In this document: positions 53,347 through 61,264 of the stretch, in pieces
How the letters are laid out: the number at the start of each line of letters is the position of its first letter
Numbering within the stretch: the stretch's first letter is position 1
Source: Azophilus sp965116165
GTDB lineage: Bacteria; Pseudomonadota; Gammaproteobacteria; Pseudomonadales; Azotimanducaceae
Length of the DNA stretch: 64,000 nt
Reading direction: 5' to 3'
Assembly (NCBI GenBank): GCA_965116165.1
Contig: OZ220484.1
Location: 2,790,001 to 2,854,000, forward strand
The notes under the pieces: generated by a model
The model's database searches: none
Told to the model about the DNA's origin: nothing
What the model saw: only the letters and a program-made list of their open reading frames with translations
Translations under genes and position numbers: made by a program

Positions 53347-53455
53347 CTGCGCGCGGACGTGCTTGACGGCATGTTGAGCACGCGGCGGGAGTACGCCCGG
53401 TGATTTCGCCGCTATTGACGGCCGCAGTAGTTTATTCATGAATAGGTCGGGTTAG
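53347..53455. repeat. Inverted-repeat element family B, copy 4 (half)
   Basis: It contains GTGCTTGACGGCATGTTGAG and the right end TTTATTCATGAATAGGTCGG, but its left half is missing. The junction lies exactly where ntrC is truncated. Confidence 0.7.
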
Positions 53456-53520
53456 CGAAGTGCGCCGCCGCCGGTCGGCCCGTGGTTAAATTATCCAGAT
53501 TGCGTTGAGGTGGGTTCGCC

Positions 53521-53877
53521 ATGGTTTATCGTCTCGCCGCCGACGCCATGATGACGGCCCACTTCATGTATATCGTCTTTGTGGTGGTGGGGGGATTCGT
53601 CGCCCTGCGTCTGCGCTGGATGCCGTGGCTGCATGTGCCCGCGGTCGCCTGGGCGGTTTATGTGCAGTTCGCTGGCCGATTCTGCCCGCTAACGGTTTGG
53701 GAGCAGCGACTGCGCGGTTTGGCGGGAGAGGCGGGCTACCAGGGTGGGTTCATCGATCACTATCTCATGCCCGTTATCTACCCCGCCGATATGACGGTGG
53801 GGACACATCTGGTTTTGGGAGCCGCGGTCATTGTGATTAATGCGGTTGCATACGGTTGGCTGATTGTGCGACGTTAA
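53521..53877 (+). CDS. DUF2784 family membrane protein
   Basis: 118 residues with three membrane segments. The motif GRFCPLTVWEQRLRGLAG and the C-terminal FIDHYLMPVIYPADMTVGTH are the DUF2784 signature. Its role is unknown. It has no operon partner; a repeat element lies upstream, and the gap after it holds family C and B pieces. Confidence 0.85.
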   Translation: MVYRLAADAMMTAHFMYIVFVVVGGFVALRLRWMPWLHVPAVAWAVYVQFAGRFCPLTVWEQRLRGLAGEAGYQGGFIDHYLMPVIYPADMTVGTHLVLGAAVIVINAVAYGWLIVRR

Positions 53878-53917
53878 ACCACCCGACCACCCGGTGTTGC
53901 GACCGGGAAAACGACGG

Positions 53918-53990
53918 CGCGGCAATTCCCGCCAACAATACGTGACCGTTCGTTTGGGCCAAGCCGGAATACCTTGACAAATGGATCGTT
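53918..53990 (+). repeat. Family C element piece, copy 3
   Basis: GGCAATTCCCGCCAACAATA followed by CGTGACCGTTCGTTTGGGCC and a TTGACAAATGGATCGTTCAG end, matching the right half of 15129-15255. Confidence 0.5.
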
Positions 53991-53993
53991 CAG

Positions 53994-54141
53994 GCATCAA
54001 TAGCAGCGAAATCACTGGCCACGCTCCCGCCGCGCGCCCAACGTGCCATCAGGTACGCCTGCGCGCGCTCCAGTCCGCGCACCCAGTGATTTCACTACCC
54101 TGCCAACCTCGCCACGTTCATTCACGAGTAGGCCGGGTTGG
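53994..54141 (-). repeat. Inverted-repeat element family B, copy 5, degenerate, reverse orientation
   Basis: The sequence CAATAGCAGCGAAATCACTG to GTTCATTCACGAGTAGGCCG is the reverse complement of the family B interior and left end. From 54142 to 54351 I see no gene; the region lies downstream of the RRM gene. Confidence 0.6.
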
Positions 54142-54351
54142 TGGGAATGGCCGCCGGATGTGGCTCGGGTGGAATTTTCAGCGCCCGACAGACCGCGCCA
54201 CCAAGGGATTCGGCGAGCGCGGCGCACACTGCAACATGGACCGCCGACGCGCCCTGCCGAATAAAATTCCCGCTTCCGGGATCTTATCGCACGACGGTCG
54301 CGCAGCCTTTGCGGGCTCGGTTTCCTGTGCGGCCCGCCTTGCCGCAAACCG

Positions 54352-54621
54352 CTATCTTTGTGGTCGCCGCTGCTCCCGCGAGCGTTCCCTGGCTTCGCTT
54401 ACACGGATGCGGCGGGAATGCAAATCCTTCTCGTTGAGCTCGCTTATCGCCGCGCGAGCGCCGTCATCGTCCATCTCCACAAAGCCGAATCCCCTGGAGC
54501 GGCCGGTTTCGCGATCGGTCACCACATCGGCGGAACGAACCTCGCCAAACTCGGCGAACAATTCCTCAAGGTCGGCGCCGGTTGTGCGCCAGGGCAGGTT
54601 GCCCACATATAGCTTCATCAT
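54352..54621 (-). CDS. RRM-type RNA-binding protein
   Basis: 89 residues, a single RNA-recognition motif. RNP2 is KLYVGNLPW (3-11) and RNP1 is RSRGFGFVEM (42-51), followed by a short basic tail (REQRRPQR). Such small RRM proteins in bacteria are often cold-induced RNA chaperones. The upstream gap (54622-54896) has no gene. Confidence 0.92.
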   Translation of the reverse strand: MMKLYVGNLPWRTTGADLEELFAEFGEVRSADVVTDRETGRSRGFGFVEMDDDGARAAISELNEKDLHSRRIRVSEARERSREQRRPQR

Positions 54622-54896
54622 CTAACCCGTTAGTACATGCGAAAACCCAAGCCTGTGATCAAGCTCGGGCCATGCCCTGAAAATACCGCCAACGAAGTAG
54701 GATGGCTCGATTGGAAAGTTCGATAATCAATTGAGCGTACCGGCTGGCGAAGGTCCAGAGTTCCGCCACCATACGGGAAAGCCCATGGCGGCACAATCGC
54801 GATTTTCGCAAGATGCTGTGCGTCATCGCCGCAACGAGCCGACGGACAATGCGGGTTGGGTAGTGGCTAAATTATTTAACTACATGATTTCGTTAA
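54622..54896. other. Gap upstream of the RRM gene
   Basis: Nothing recognisable apart from AT-rich sequence at about 54865-54895. It may contain the leader of the RRM gene on the minus strand. Confidence 0.35.
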
Positions 54897-54995
54897 GGAA
54901 ACTCTGATCAATTCGATAGAGCAGCATGGCTATGCGCGTAAGCTATTAATTTTATTGAATTGGATGCCGCCGTTACGGGATTAATCAGGGGTTCC
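54897..54995 (+). mobile_element. IS5-like MITE, family A, copy 13, with TTAA target duplication
   Basis: 99 bp from GGAAACTCTGATCAATTCGA to TTAATCAGGGGTTCC, flanked by TTAA on both sides. Confidence 0.9.
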
Positions 54996-55009
54996 TTAAA
55001 ATGGGACTT

Positions 55010-55108
55010 ATATACATAAGTTGACATGCCACTATATGTTGAGGCTTTAGTGGCGGGAAACCACCACATGTTGGGTTTTGTCAACTAATCGATATAATTC
55101 CCCTTAAA
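55010..55108. repeat. Inverted-repeat element, family D, copy 2
   Basis: The ends GGGACTTATATACATAAGTT and, as reverse complement, GGGGAATTATATCGATTAGT lead into TTGACA. The interior is as at 30591-30688. It lies just downstream of hemE. Confidence 0.6.
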
Positions 55109-55150
55109 ATTGTTCCATGGAGGGATCCAGATTGATTGATACCTCGCCGC

Positions 55151-56170
55151 TCAGCCCTTTTCGTGGACATAGTCGACCAGAAACTTAACGTTATCGACGG
55201 GTGTTTCAGGCAGTATGCCGTGCCCGAGGTTGAAGATGTGGCCGGGACGCCCATCCGCCTCGTCGAGTATCGATTGCGCCCGGTTGGCGATGGCCGGCCG
55301 GTCGGCGCAAAGGACGATTGGATCCAGGTTGCCCTGCACCGCCCGGCACCCCAATGAGGACCAGGTTTGCCCGAGTGGCGCCCGCCAATCCAACGCGACC
55401 ACGTCCGGTTGCATGGTCGCGACATCGGCGAACTGGTGGGCATTGGCCGTACCGAAGTAGATGACCGGCACACCGAGCCGACGAACACTTGCGATGAGAC
55501 GGCGCGTGTGGGGCAGAACATGTTGACGAAAATCGGCGCTGGAAAGGCAGCCCGCCCAGGTATCGAATAGCTGGACGGCATCGACACCGCTGGCAATTTG
55601 CAGGGCCAGATAGCTTTCGAGTTGTGGCGTTAGCTTGTCGAGCAATCGTTGCCACAGCGAGGGCGCCTCGAAAATCAGCTTCTTGACGAACCGGTGGTGT
55701 TGCGACCCCCGGCCTTCGATGGCATAGGAGGCTAGGGTGAACGGGCCACCGGCGAACCCGATCAGGGCGATATTTGACGGGAGTGCCGACAGGATGTTGC
55801 GCACGGTCTCCGCAATGTATGGCGTGGCCTCCTCCGCCGGCGCATTGATGAGCGCATCGATATCCCGCTCCGTGCGCAGCGGATTGGCGAAGACGGGACC
55901 GGTGCCCGGTTTGTAGTCCAGCCGCAGGCCCATGGGCTCCAGAATGGGCAGCAGGTCGGCGAACAGGATGGCCGCGTCAACGCCGAGGATACGTTGGGCA
56001 TCCAAGGTGGCCTGGGCGGCGCGTTCCGGGTGCTTGAAGAACTCGAGGCTGGGTAGTTTCCCCTTCACCGCATGATATTCCGGCATGTACCGGCCCGCCT
56101 GCCGGTTCAGCCAGATGGGGGTGTGGTCAACGGGCTCACCCCGGCAGGCCTTGAGAAAAATTTTTTCCAC
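55151..56170 (-). CDS. hemE: Uroporphyrinogen decarboxylase
   Basis: 339 residues from GTG 56170 (MEKIFLKACRGEPVDHTPIW). The substrate motif PIWLNRQAGRYMPEYH and the conserved GFAGGPFTLASYAIEG, VQLFDTWAG and FNLGHGILPETP are all present. It converts uroporphyrinogen III to coproporphyrinogen III in haem synthesis. A frame open to 56224 has no better start. No other hem gene lies nearby. Confidence 0.95.
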   Translation of the reverse strand: MEKIFLKACRGEPVDHTPIWLNRQAGRYMPEYHAVKGKLPSLEFFKHPERAAQATLDAQRILGVDAAILFADLLPILEPMGLRLDYKPGTGPVFANPLRTERDIDALINAPAEEATPYIAETVRNILSALPSNIALIGFAGGPFTLASYAIEGRGSQHHRFVKKLIFEAPSLWQRLLDKLTPQLESYLALQIASGVDAVQLFDTWAGCLSSADFRQHVLPHTRRLIASVRRLGVPVIYFGTANAHQFADVATMQPDVVALDWRAPLGQTWSSLGCRAVQGNLDPIVLCADRPAIANRAQSILDEADGRPGHIFNLGHGILPETPVDNVKFLVDYVHEKG

Positions 56171-56217
56171 GACGCACCCCAGCAAAAATTCGCCGCACCA
56201 TATCAAACTTGGCCAGC

Positions 56218-56325
56218 GGTGCAATCCATCGCGCTGCCGTCTGTTGTCTCAATCGCTGTCGTCGCGATTGACTTGCGCTATTTGTGACAGGTGCAATCCA
56301 TCACGCTGCCGTGTGTTGTATCAAT
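56218..56325. CRISPR. CRISPR-like repeat pair (two 36-bp repeats, one 36-bp spacer)
   Basis: 56218-56253 and 56290-56325 share GGTGCAATCCATC, then CGCTGCCGT, TGTTGT and TCAAT, with only three mismatches in 36 bases. The 36 bases between are unrelated. This is exactly the geometry of a CRISPR unit. No further copies occur at the next 72-bp steps on either side. With two units a plain duplication cannot be excluded. It sits in the hemE upstream region, about 8 kb from the cas remnants at 47.6-48.5 kb. Confidence 0.35.
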
Positions 56326-56426
56326 TCGACTTTCCGGATTCCGCCCAGCCAAGACTCGCGTACTCTTTGGTTCGCGCAGATGTCAAACCGAGACACAGCC
56401 CGTTACCGGGTGGCGGCTCCATTGAA

Positions 56427-56525
56427 GGAAGGTCTGACCAATCCCGTGTTCGTGGCGTTCTAGTTAATAAAATCAATATCTTACGATTGTTTCAATGCTG
56501 CTCCATTGAATTGTTCAGACCTTCC
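56427..56525 (-). mobile_element. IS5-like MITE, family A, copy 14, reverse orientation
   Basis: From GGAAGGTCTGACCAATCCCG to TGAATTGTTCAGACCTTCC. The flanks TGAA and CTGG do not match. It ends a few bases from the stop of the cyclase gene. Confidence 0.85.
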
Positions 56526-56532
56526 CTGGATT

Positions 56533-57702
56533 TCAAAATGGGTCGCCCTGTTGGCCGGAAGGTTCTTCGACTTTTCGGAAGGCCACCTTCCCCAACCCCT
56601 TGACATCGCGGCGCACAATGGAAGAAAGGGGAACCTCGGCAAGCAGGCAGGTGCGCTCGCACAACAGTGTGTCGCCGACGGCGGCCAGATCCTGCAATCG
56701 ACTTGCGAGGTTTACAGGCTGGCTGATTACCGTATATTCCAGCCGCCCGCCGCCACCCCAGTCACCCAACGAGCAGTAGCCGCTGGCGATGCCGATCTTG
56801 ATGCGCGCTTTCCCCGGCAAGCCGTGGTCGCGCCATTGCTCGGTGAGCACATCCAGCCTGCCCGACAATTCATCGCAACAGCCGAGCGCGTCGGCAACGA
56901 GCCGTCGGCGGGGGACGTCGACCTCTTCTCCGAACACCAACAGGGCTCCGTCGCCGATTACCTTGCTCAGGGTGCCGCCCCATTTGCGCGTCACACGGTT
57001 GACGCTATTGAGATAGCTGTCGAGCATTGTCGCCACCTCTTCCATCTGCAATCGCTCGACCAACCGGGTGAATCCGACCAAGTCCGCAAAGACGATGACC
57101 AGCCAACGCCGCTCCAAACGCTGTGGACGCGGGTCGCCAATGCGTTTGGCCAGCGTATGGGGAAGATACGATTGCAGGCGCGCGGTTTGGGCGTGCGCCC
57201 GAACACGGTCGCCATGCGTGGCTACCACCCGCGCAAAGGCGACATGCGCGACAAGCAGGCAGAAGGCCAATAATAAAAGGCCGGAGAATATGGAGGTTGC
57301 GGTGGGCCAGGAAACCGGGCCGGCCACAACCAATCCGCTCGCCAGGCCGGGGACAGCGCAGGCTGTCGCGTATCCGGCTTGTCGTAGCCCGCCTTGGAGT
57401 GCGTTGCTCATCAGTAGAATCATGGTGACGGCCTGCAGCAGGGCCAGCGGCAAACCGAGGGCGGCGAACAGGAAACAGGTCAATGCGGCTTCCACCAGAT
57501 GCAGCCGCAAGCTGCGCCGCGCGCCGCCGCCGCGCGAGGCGATATCCGCCAGCAAGGGCCACAACAGGCACCAGGCGGCCACCGCCAAGGCCTGAGGTGT
57601 CGGTGCTGTTTCGAACAGCAGAAACGCGACGGCCACAACCGGATAGAACCCGTACCGGAAGGGCCGGGCATTGCTCGCCAGGTTGTTGCCTCCACTATCC
57701 AT
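56533..57702 (-). CDS. Membrane-bound class III adenylate/guanylate cyclase
   Basis: 389 residues. Five or six membrane segments lie in the first ~165 residues. The catalytic domain follows: WLVIVFADLVGFTRLVERLQ with the first metal Asp, WGGTLSKVIGDGALLVFGEE with the second metal Asp and a base-contacting Lys, and GYCSLGDWGGGGRLEYTVIS plus QPVNLASRL with the Asn/Arg transition-state pair. The Asp after YTVIG in adenylate cyclases is here Ser/Gln (YTVISQ), so nucleotide choice is uncertain. ATG 57702 (MDSGGNNLAS) is assumed; the ribosome-binding site is weak. Confidence 0.85.
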   Translation of the reverse strand: MDSGGNNLASNARPFRYGFYPVVAVAFLLFETAPTPQALAVAAWCLLWPLLADIASRGGGARRSLRLHLVEAALTCFLFAALGLPLALLQAVTMILLMSNALQGGLRQAGYATACAVPGLASGLVVAGPVSWPTATSIFSGLLLLAFCLLVAHVAFARVVATHGDRVRAHAQTARLQSYLPHTLAKRIGDPRPQRLERRWLVIVFADLVGFTRLVERLQMEEVATMLDSYLNSVNRVTRKWGGTLSKVIGDGALLVFGEEVDVPRRRLVADALGCCDELSGRLDVLTEQWRDHGLPGKARIKIGIASGYCSLGDWGGGGRLEYTVISQPVNLASRLQDLAAVGDTLLCERTCLLAEVPLSSIVRRDVKGLGKVAFRKVEEPSGQQGDPF

Positions 57703-57824
57703 AGCTCGACAGGTCGTACTTATCCACCGTTCACGCTCGCAAGTATTCCGCGGCACACACAATGGAATCTCATTGAATCAACACCGCAACGGCCCGCGCT
57801 ATCGGCCAATGCGGTGAATCGGTG

Positions 57825-59006
57825 TCAGCCGATGTCCCGGCCGAGCGTGGGATCGAGGTCTTCCTCGTAGTCGATGCCGGGGAAACCGAATCCGAAGATC
57901 TTCAGGAAGTCTTCCCTGAAACCGGGGAGATCCCCGAGCTCGGCCAGATTGCCCGTCGTCACCTGGTTCCAGCGGCGCTTTACCTCGGCTTGAATGGGCG
58001 CCGACAGCTCCACATCGTCCATGCGGATGCGGCCCATGTCGTCGAGTCGTTGGCTGGCGCCGTTGGCGAGTTGCGTTCTATAGAGCCGGTGGATGTGTTG
58101 AATGCAATTTTCGTGGACGCCCCGCTCCTTCATTACCCTGAACAGGAGCGCCACGTAGAGGGAAACCACCGGAATCGCGCTGCTGGCCTGGGTGACCACA
58201 CCCTTGAGGGAGGCTACCCGGGCGCTACCGCCGATGCCTTGGAGTCGCTCCGTGATTGCGACGCTGGCGCGGTCGAGATCCTCCTTTGCCCTGCCAAGCG
58301 TTCCCTCCCAATAGATGGGCCAGGTTAGCTCGCTGCCGAGATAGGTGAAGGCCAAGGTCCGGAAACCCGGCGCAAGCAGGTTTGCCCGGGCGAGCGCAGC
58401 GATCCACATTTCCCAGTCCTCGCCACCCATAACGGCGACGGTGTTGGCGATGTCCTCGCCGGTGCCGGGCTCCAGCGATATTTCGATAACGTCGCCCTTG
58501 TCCACGTTCAGGGACCTCATCCGCAACGTGTCGCCAAGGGGCTTGAGCACGGAGCGGTGCAGAACACCGGTGCGCGGGTGCTTGCGGACGGGCGATGCCA
58601 GGCTATAGACCAGCAGGTCGATTTTGCCCATTTCGTTGCCGATGACTCGGACTGCGTCGGCCTTCGTCTCGTCCGAGAACGCATCGCCGTCGAGGGTGCG
58701 GGCAAAGCCGTCAACCGCCTCCTCGAATGCCAGGTTGTTGTACCAACCGGCGGTTGCCGTGCGGTTCCGGCCCGGTGGTTTTTCCAGGGAGACACCCAGC
58801 GTATTCGCCCCGCAACCCGCGGCGGCGGCGATTCGCGAGGCGAGCCCATACCCGCCCGAGCATCCCACCACCAACGCATTGGCGATGCCGGCATCGATTG
58901 GACAGGCGGATTTCATATAATCGATCTGTTGTTGAACATGGGCGGCGCAGCCACGGGGGTGCGCGGTGGTGCAGATGAATCCACGGATACGGGGCTTGAC
59001 GATCAT
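57825..59006 (-). CDS. fabV: Trans-2-enoyl-CoA/ACP reductase FabV
   Basis: 393 residues, the usual length. The start MIVKPRIRGFICTTAHPRGC, the NAD site GCSGGYGLASRIAAAAGCGA and the catalytic Tyr-x8-Lys in YWEGTLGRAK are all FabV hallmarks. The enzyme performs the last reduction of each fatty-acid elongation round and is naturally insensitive to triclosan. The C-terminus has DFLKIFGFGFPGIDYEEDLD. It stands alone; I see no other fab gene. Confidence 0.95.
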   Translation of the reverse strand: MIVKPRIRGFICTTAHPRGCAAHVQQQIDYMKSACPIDAGIANALVVGCSGGYGLASRIAAAAGCGANTLGVSLEKPPGRNRTATAGWYNNLAFEEAVDGFARTLDGDAFSDETKADAVRVIGNEMGKIDLLVYSLASPVRKHPRTGVLHRSVLKPLGDTLRMRSLNVDKGDVIEISLEPGTGEDIANTVAVMGGEDWEMWIAALARANLLAPGFRTLAFTYLGSELTWPIYWEGTLGRAKEDLDRASVAITERLQGIGGSARVASLKGVVTQASSAIPVVSLYVALLFRVMKERGVHENCIQHIHRLYRTQLANGASQRLDDMGRIRMDDVELSAPIQAEVKRRWNQVTTGNLAELGDLPGFREDFLKIFGFGFPGIDYEEDLDPTLGRDIG

Positions 59007-59143
59007 TCAGAAACTCAATGCGGGAAGGGGGCGGACATCATACCCGCGGGCCGGTGTGCGGGTAATCGATGATGGGTGGTGTATCAGCTTGACGCCCGTG
59101 CGAATCGACCGTCTACAATCCGATCCAAGCCAATGTCTGTTAG

Positions 59144-59242
59144 GGAAGGTCTGATTAATCCTGTAGTCTCGGCATCCGATTTAATAAAATCAATAGCTTA
59201 CGAGTATCTCAATGCTGCTCTATCGAATTGTTCAGACCTTCC
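59144..59242 (-). mobile_element. IS5-like MITE, family A, copy 15, reverse orientation
   Basis: From GGAAGGTCTGATTAATCCTG to CGAATTGTTCAGACCTTCC, flanked by TTAG and TTGG. It ends about 30 bp before the GTG of the monooxygenase. Confidence 0.88.
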
Positions 59243-59273
59243 TTGGAGAATCACGTTTTACCTTGAGCGATAG

Positions 59274-60545
59274 GTGGTGCCCGAGAGAGAGATACTGATC
59301 GCCGGCGGCGGCATCGGCGGTTTGACCGCGGCGCTTTGTCTGGCCGGGGCAGGCTTGCGGGTTTCCGTGTTCGAGCGGGCGCGGGAATTCGGTGAAATTG
59401 GCGCCGGGATTCAATTGAGCCCGAACTGTACTCGTGTGCTGCATCATCTTGGCTTGGCCGCGGCGCTGGGGGAGCACGCCTTTTTGCCGCAAGCCACCGA
59501 GTTCCGTTCTTGGAAAACAGCCAGGCTAATCAACTCGATTCCTCTCGGCGAGACAGTGCGGAAGCGGTACGGCTTCCCGTACTACCACATGCATCGGGGG
59601 GATCTGCTTCGCGTGTTGGTCGCCGCCGTCCGGCGATGTCCGAACATCGTCCTGCATCTGGCCGCGCCGGTGGAGGGCATTTCCCAGGTTGTGGACGGAT
59701 GCCCGTCTCGTTTTTCCTTCCCGACGGATACTGCCGCCCCGGTTGCAACCCGCTCCCCCGAACCGGTTTCGGGTGCCCGGGATGCGGGGCGGGTTTGCCT
59801 AAGGGTTGCGGGACGCTCCCGTTTTGGCGATGCGCTGGTGGGTGCCGACGGCATTCATTCGCGGGTGAGGTTGGCGCTGTTCGATGCGGAGCGTGCGGCC
59901 TTTACCGGTAATGTCGCCTGGCGCGCCCTCGTGCCCGCGGAGCGTGTGCCGCGCGATTTGCAAAAACCGGTGGGTACGGTCTGGTGGGGGCCGGGTGGCC
60001 ATGTCGTGTGCTACTTCGTGCGGGGTGGTGCCCTGCTCAATTGCGTATGCGTGGTCGAGAAGACCGGTTGGGAGGTGGAATCCTGGACGGAGCGCGGTGA
60101 CCAGGATGAGTTGAAGAACGACTTTGCCGGTTGGCATCCCAGTATTCAGGTACTCATCGACAACGCCGACCGTGATTCCCTATACAAATGGGCGCTGCAT
60201 GACCGCCCGCCGCTGCCTTGTTGGAGTAGTGGTGCGGTCACGCTGCTGGGTGACGCCTGCCATCCGACACTGCCTTTTCAGGCGCAGGGGGCCGCCATGG
60301 CGATCGAGGACGCCGCCGTGCTCGCCAACTGTCTCTCCACCAACGCGGATATTGGAACGGCGCTCCAACGTTACGAGGCGCTAAGGCGGGATAGAACGGC
60401 GGCGGTGCAGATTGGCTCGCGCCGCAATGCCCGCGTCTTCCACCTGCGGGGTACGAAAGCCTGGCTGCGCAACCGGGTGGCCAGGCGGGTCGGCCATCGT
60501 GTCATGCACAACCTCTTTGCCTACGACGCCGTATCGATGGTCTAA
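59274..60545 (+). CDS. FAD-dependent aromatic monooxygenase (salicylate hydroxylase-like)
   Basis: 423 residues from GTG 59274. The ADP-binding GGGIGGLTAALCLAGAGLRV (12-31), the GD motif VTLLGDACHPTLPFQAQGAA and DALVGADGIHSRVR fit class A flavoprotein monooxygenases of the salicylate/3-hydroxybenzoate hydroxylase group. The substrate is probably a phenolic acid. A 30-residue insert (SFPTDTAAPVATRSPEPVSG region) is unusual. Its promoter region is reduced by the MITE upstream. Confidence 0.85.
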   Translation: MVPEREILIAGGGIGGLTAALCLAGAGLRVSVFERAREFGEIGAGIQLSPNCTRVLHHLGLAAALGEHAFLPQATEFRSWKTARLINSIPLGETVRKRYGFPYYHMHRGDLLRVLVAAVRRCPNIVLHLAAPVEGISQVVDGCPSRFSFPTDTAAPVATRSPEPVSGARDAGRVCLRVAGRSRFGDALVGADGIHSRVRLALFDAERAAFTGNVAWRALVPAERVPRDLQKPVGTVWWGPGGHVVCYFVRGGALLNCVCVVEKTGWEVESWTERGDQDELKNDFAGWHPSIQVLIDNADRDSLYKWALHDRPPLPCWSSGAVTLLGDACHPTLPFQAQGAAMAIEDAAVLANCLSTNADIGTALQRYEALRRDRTAAVQIGSRRNARVFHLRGTKAWLRNRVARRVGHRVMHNLFAYDAVSMV

Positions 60546-60558
60546 AAGATTGCGCTCC

Positions 60559-60591
60559 AAACGCTGCTCTATCGAATGGTTCGAAACTTCC
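60559..60591 (-). mobile_element. IS5-like MITE family A, partial copy 16
   Basis: AACGCTGCTCTATCGAATGG and TTCGAAACTTCC before CTAA are the last ~33 bp of a reversed copy; the other end is missing. Confidence 0.6.
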
Positions 60592-60706
60592 CTAATATTT
60601 TGATTTTTAAACAAAATTACCGAACCATAGGATTGTCGGGTGTTTCCCAACGTCGAAAATTGAGGTAGTCTGTGATTTTGGTCGCAACCGAAAGGAAGTG
60701 TTAAGC

Positions 60707-61012
60707 ATGTCGGAGGTAAAACCGGGATTGAGGCTGAAGAGTGCCGTCTGCTCTGCGGAGGTGATGATTGTTAAGGGTTCCGGTGCGCTCAGCCTGACCT
60801 GTGGAGGGGCACCGATGGCCGGGCCGGACGAGGCCGCCGATGGCGTTGCGCCCGATGCGGATCGGATGGTCGGCTGTCAGGTTGGCAAGCGCTATGTCAA
60901 CGGGGACCAATCGTTGGAGGTGCTTTGCATCAAGGCGGGCAAGGGTACGCTGGCGGCCGATGGGGTGCCCTTGATGGTCAAGGAGGCGAAGAAACTTCCC
61001 TCCTCCGACTAG
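60707..61012 (+). CDS. Small hypothetical protein preceding an acyl-CoA ligase
   Basis: 101 residues from ATG 60707 (MSEVKPGLRLKSAVCSAEVM), with AAAGGAAG upstream. Motifs SAVCSAEVMIVKGSGALSLT and GCQVGKRYVNGDQSLEVLCI recur, as far as I recall, in small proteins encoded next to AMP-dependent CoA ligases. It has no signal peptide. Two cysteines (SAVC and LTCGG) and a third in GCQVGK might bind a metal or thiol. The function is unknown; it probably works with the ligase at 61265. Confidence 0.7.
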   Translation: MSEVKPGLRLKSAVCSAEVMIVKGSGALSLTCGGAPMAGPDEAADGVAPDADRMVGCQVGKRYVNGDQSLEVLCIKAGKGTLAADGVPLMVKEAKKLPSSD

Positions 61013-61028
61013 TGCTTGTTCACGCTAA

Positions 61029-61127
61029 GGAACCCCTGATCGATTCTGTAGTCTCGGCATCCAAGTTGATAAAATCAATAGTTCACGAATAGGTCAATGC
61101 CGCTCTATCGAATTGTTCAGACCTTCC
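61029..61127 (-). mobile_element. IS5-like MITE, family A, copy 17, reverse orientation
   Basis: From GGAACCCCTGATCGATTCTG to CGAATTGTTCAGACCTTCC, flanked by CTAA and CCAA. It lies between the small protein and the ligase and so separates an otherwise likely operon. Confidence 0.88.
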
Positions 61128-61264
61128 CCAATGAGCATGGTCTCCGTAGACCGATACCGCTCGACCGGCTCCGGTCCAATCCGCGGGGTGTCAATCGCAG
61201 TCGCCACCATGAGCCGATACCGTCCTGATTCGTTGACGGCGGGAAGAAAAAAAGCGCCGCCCCG

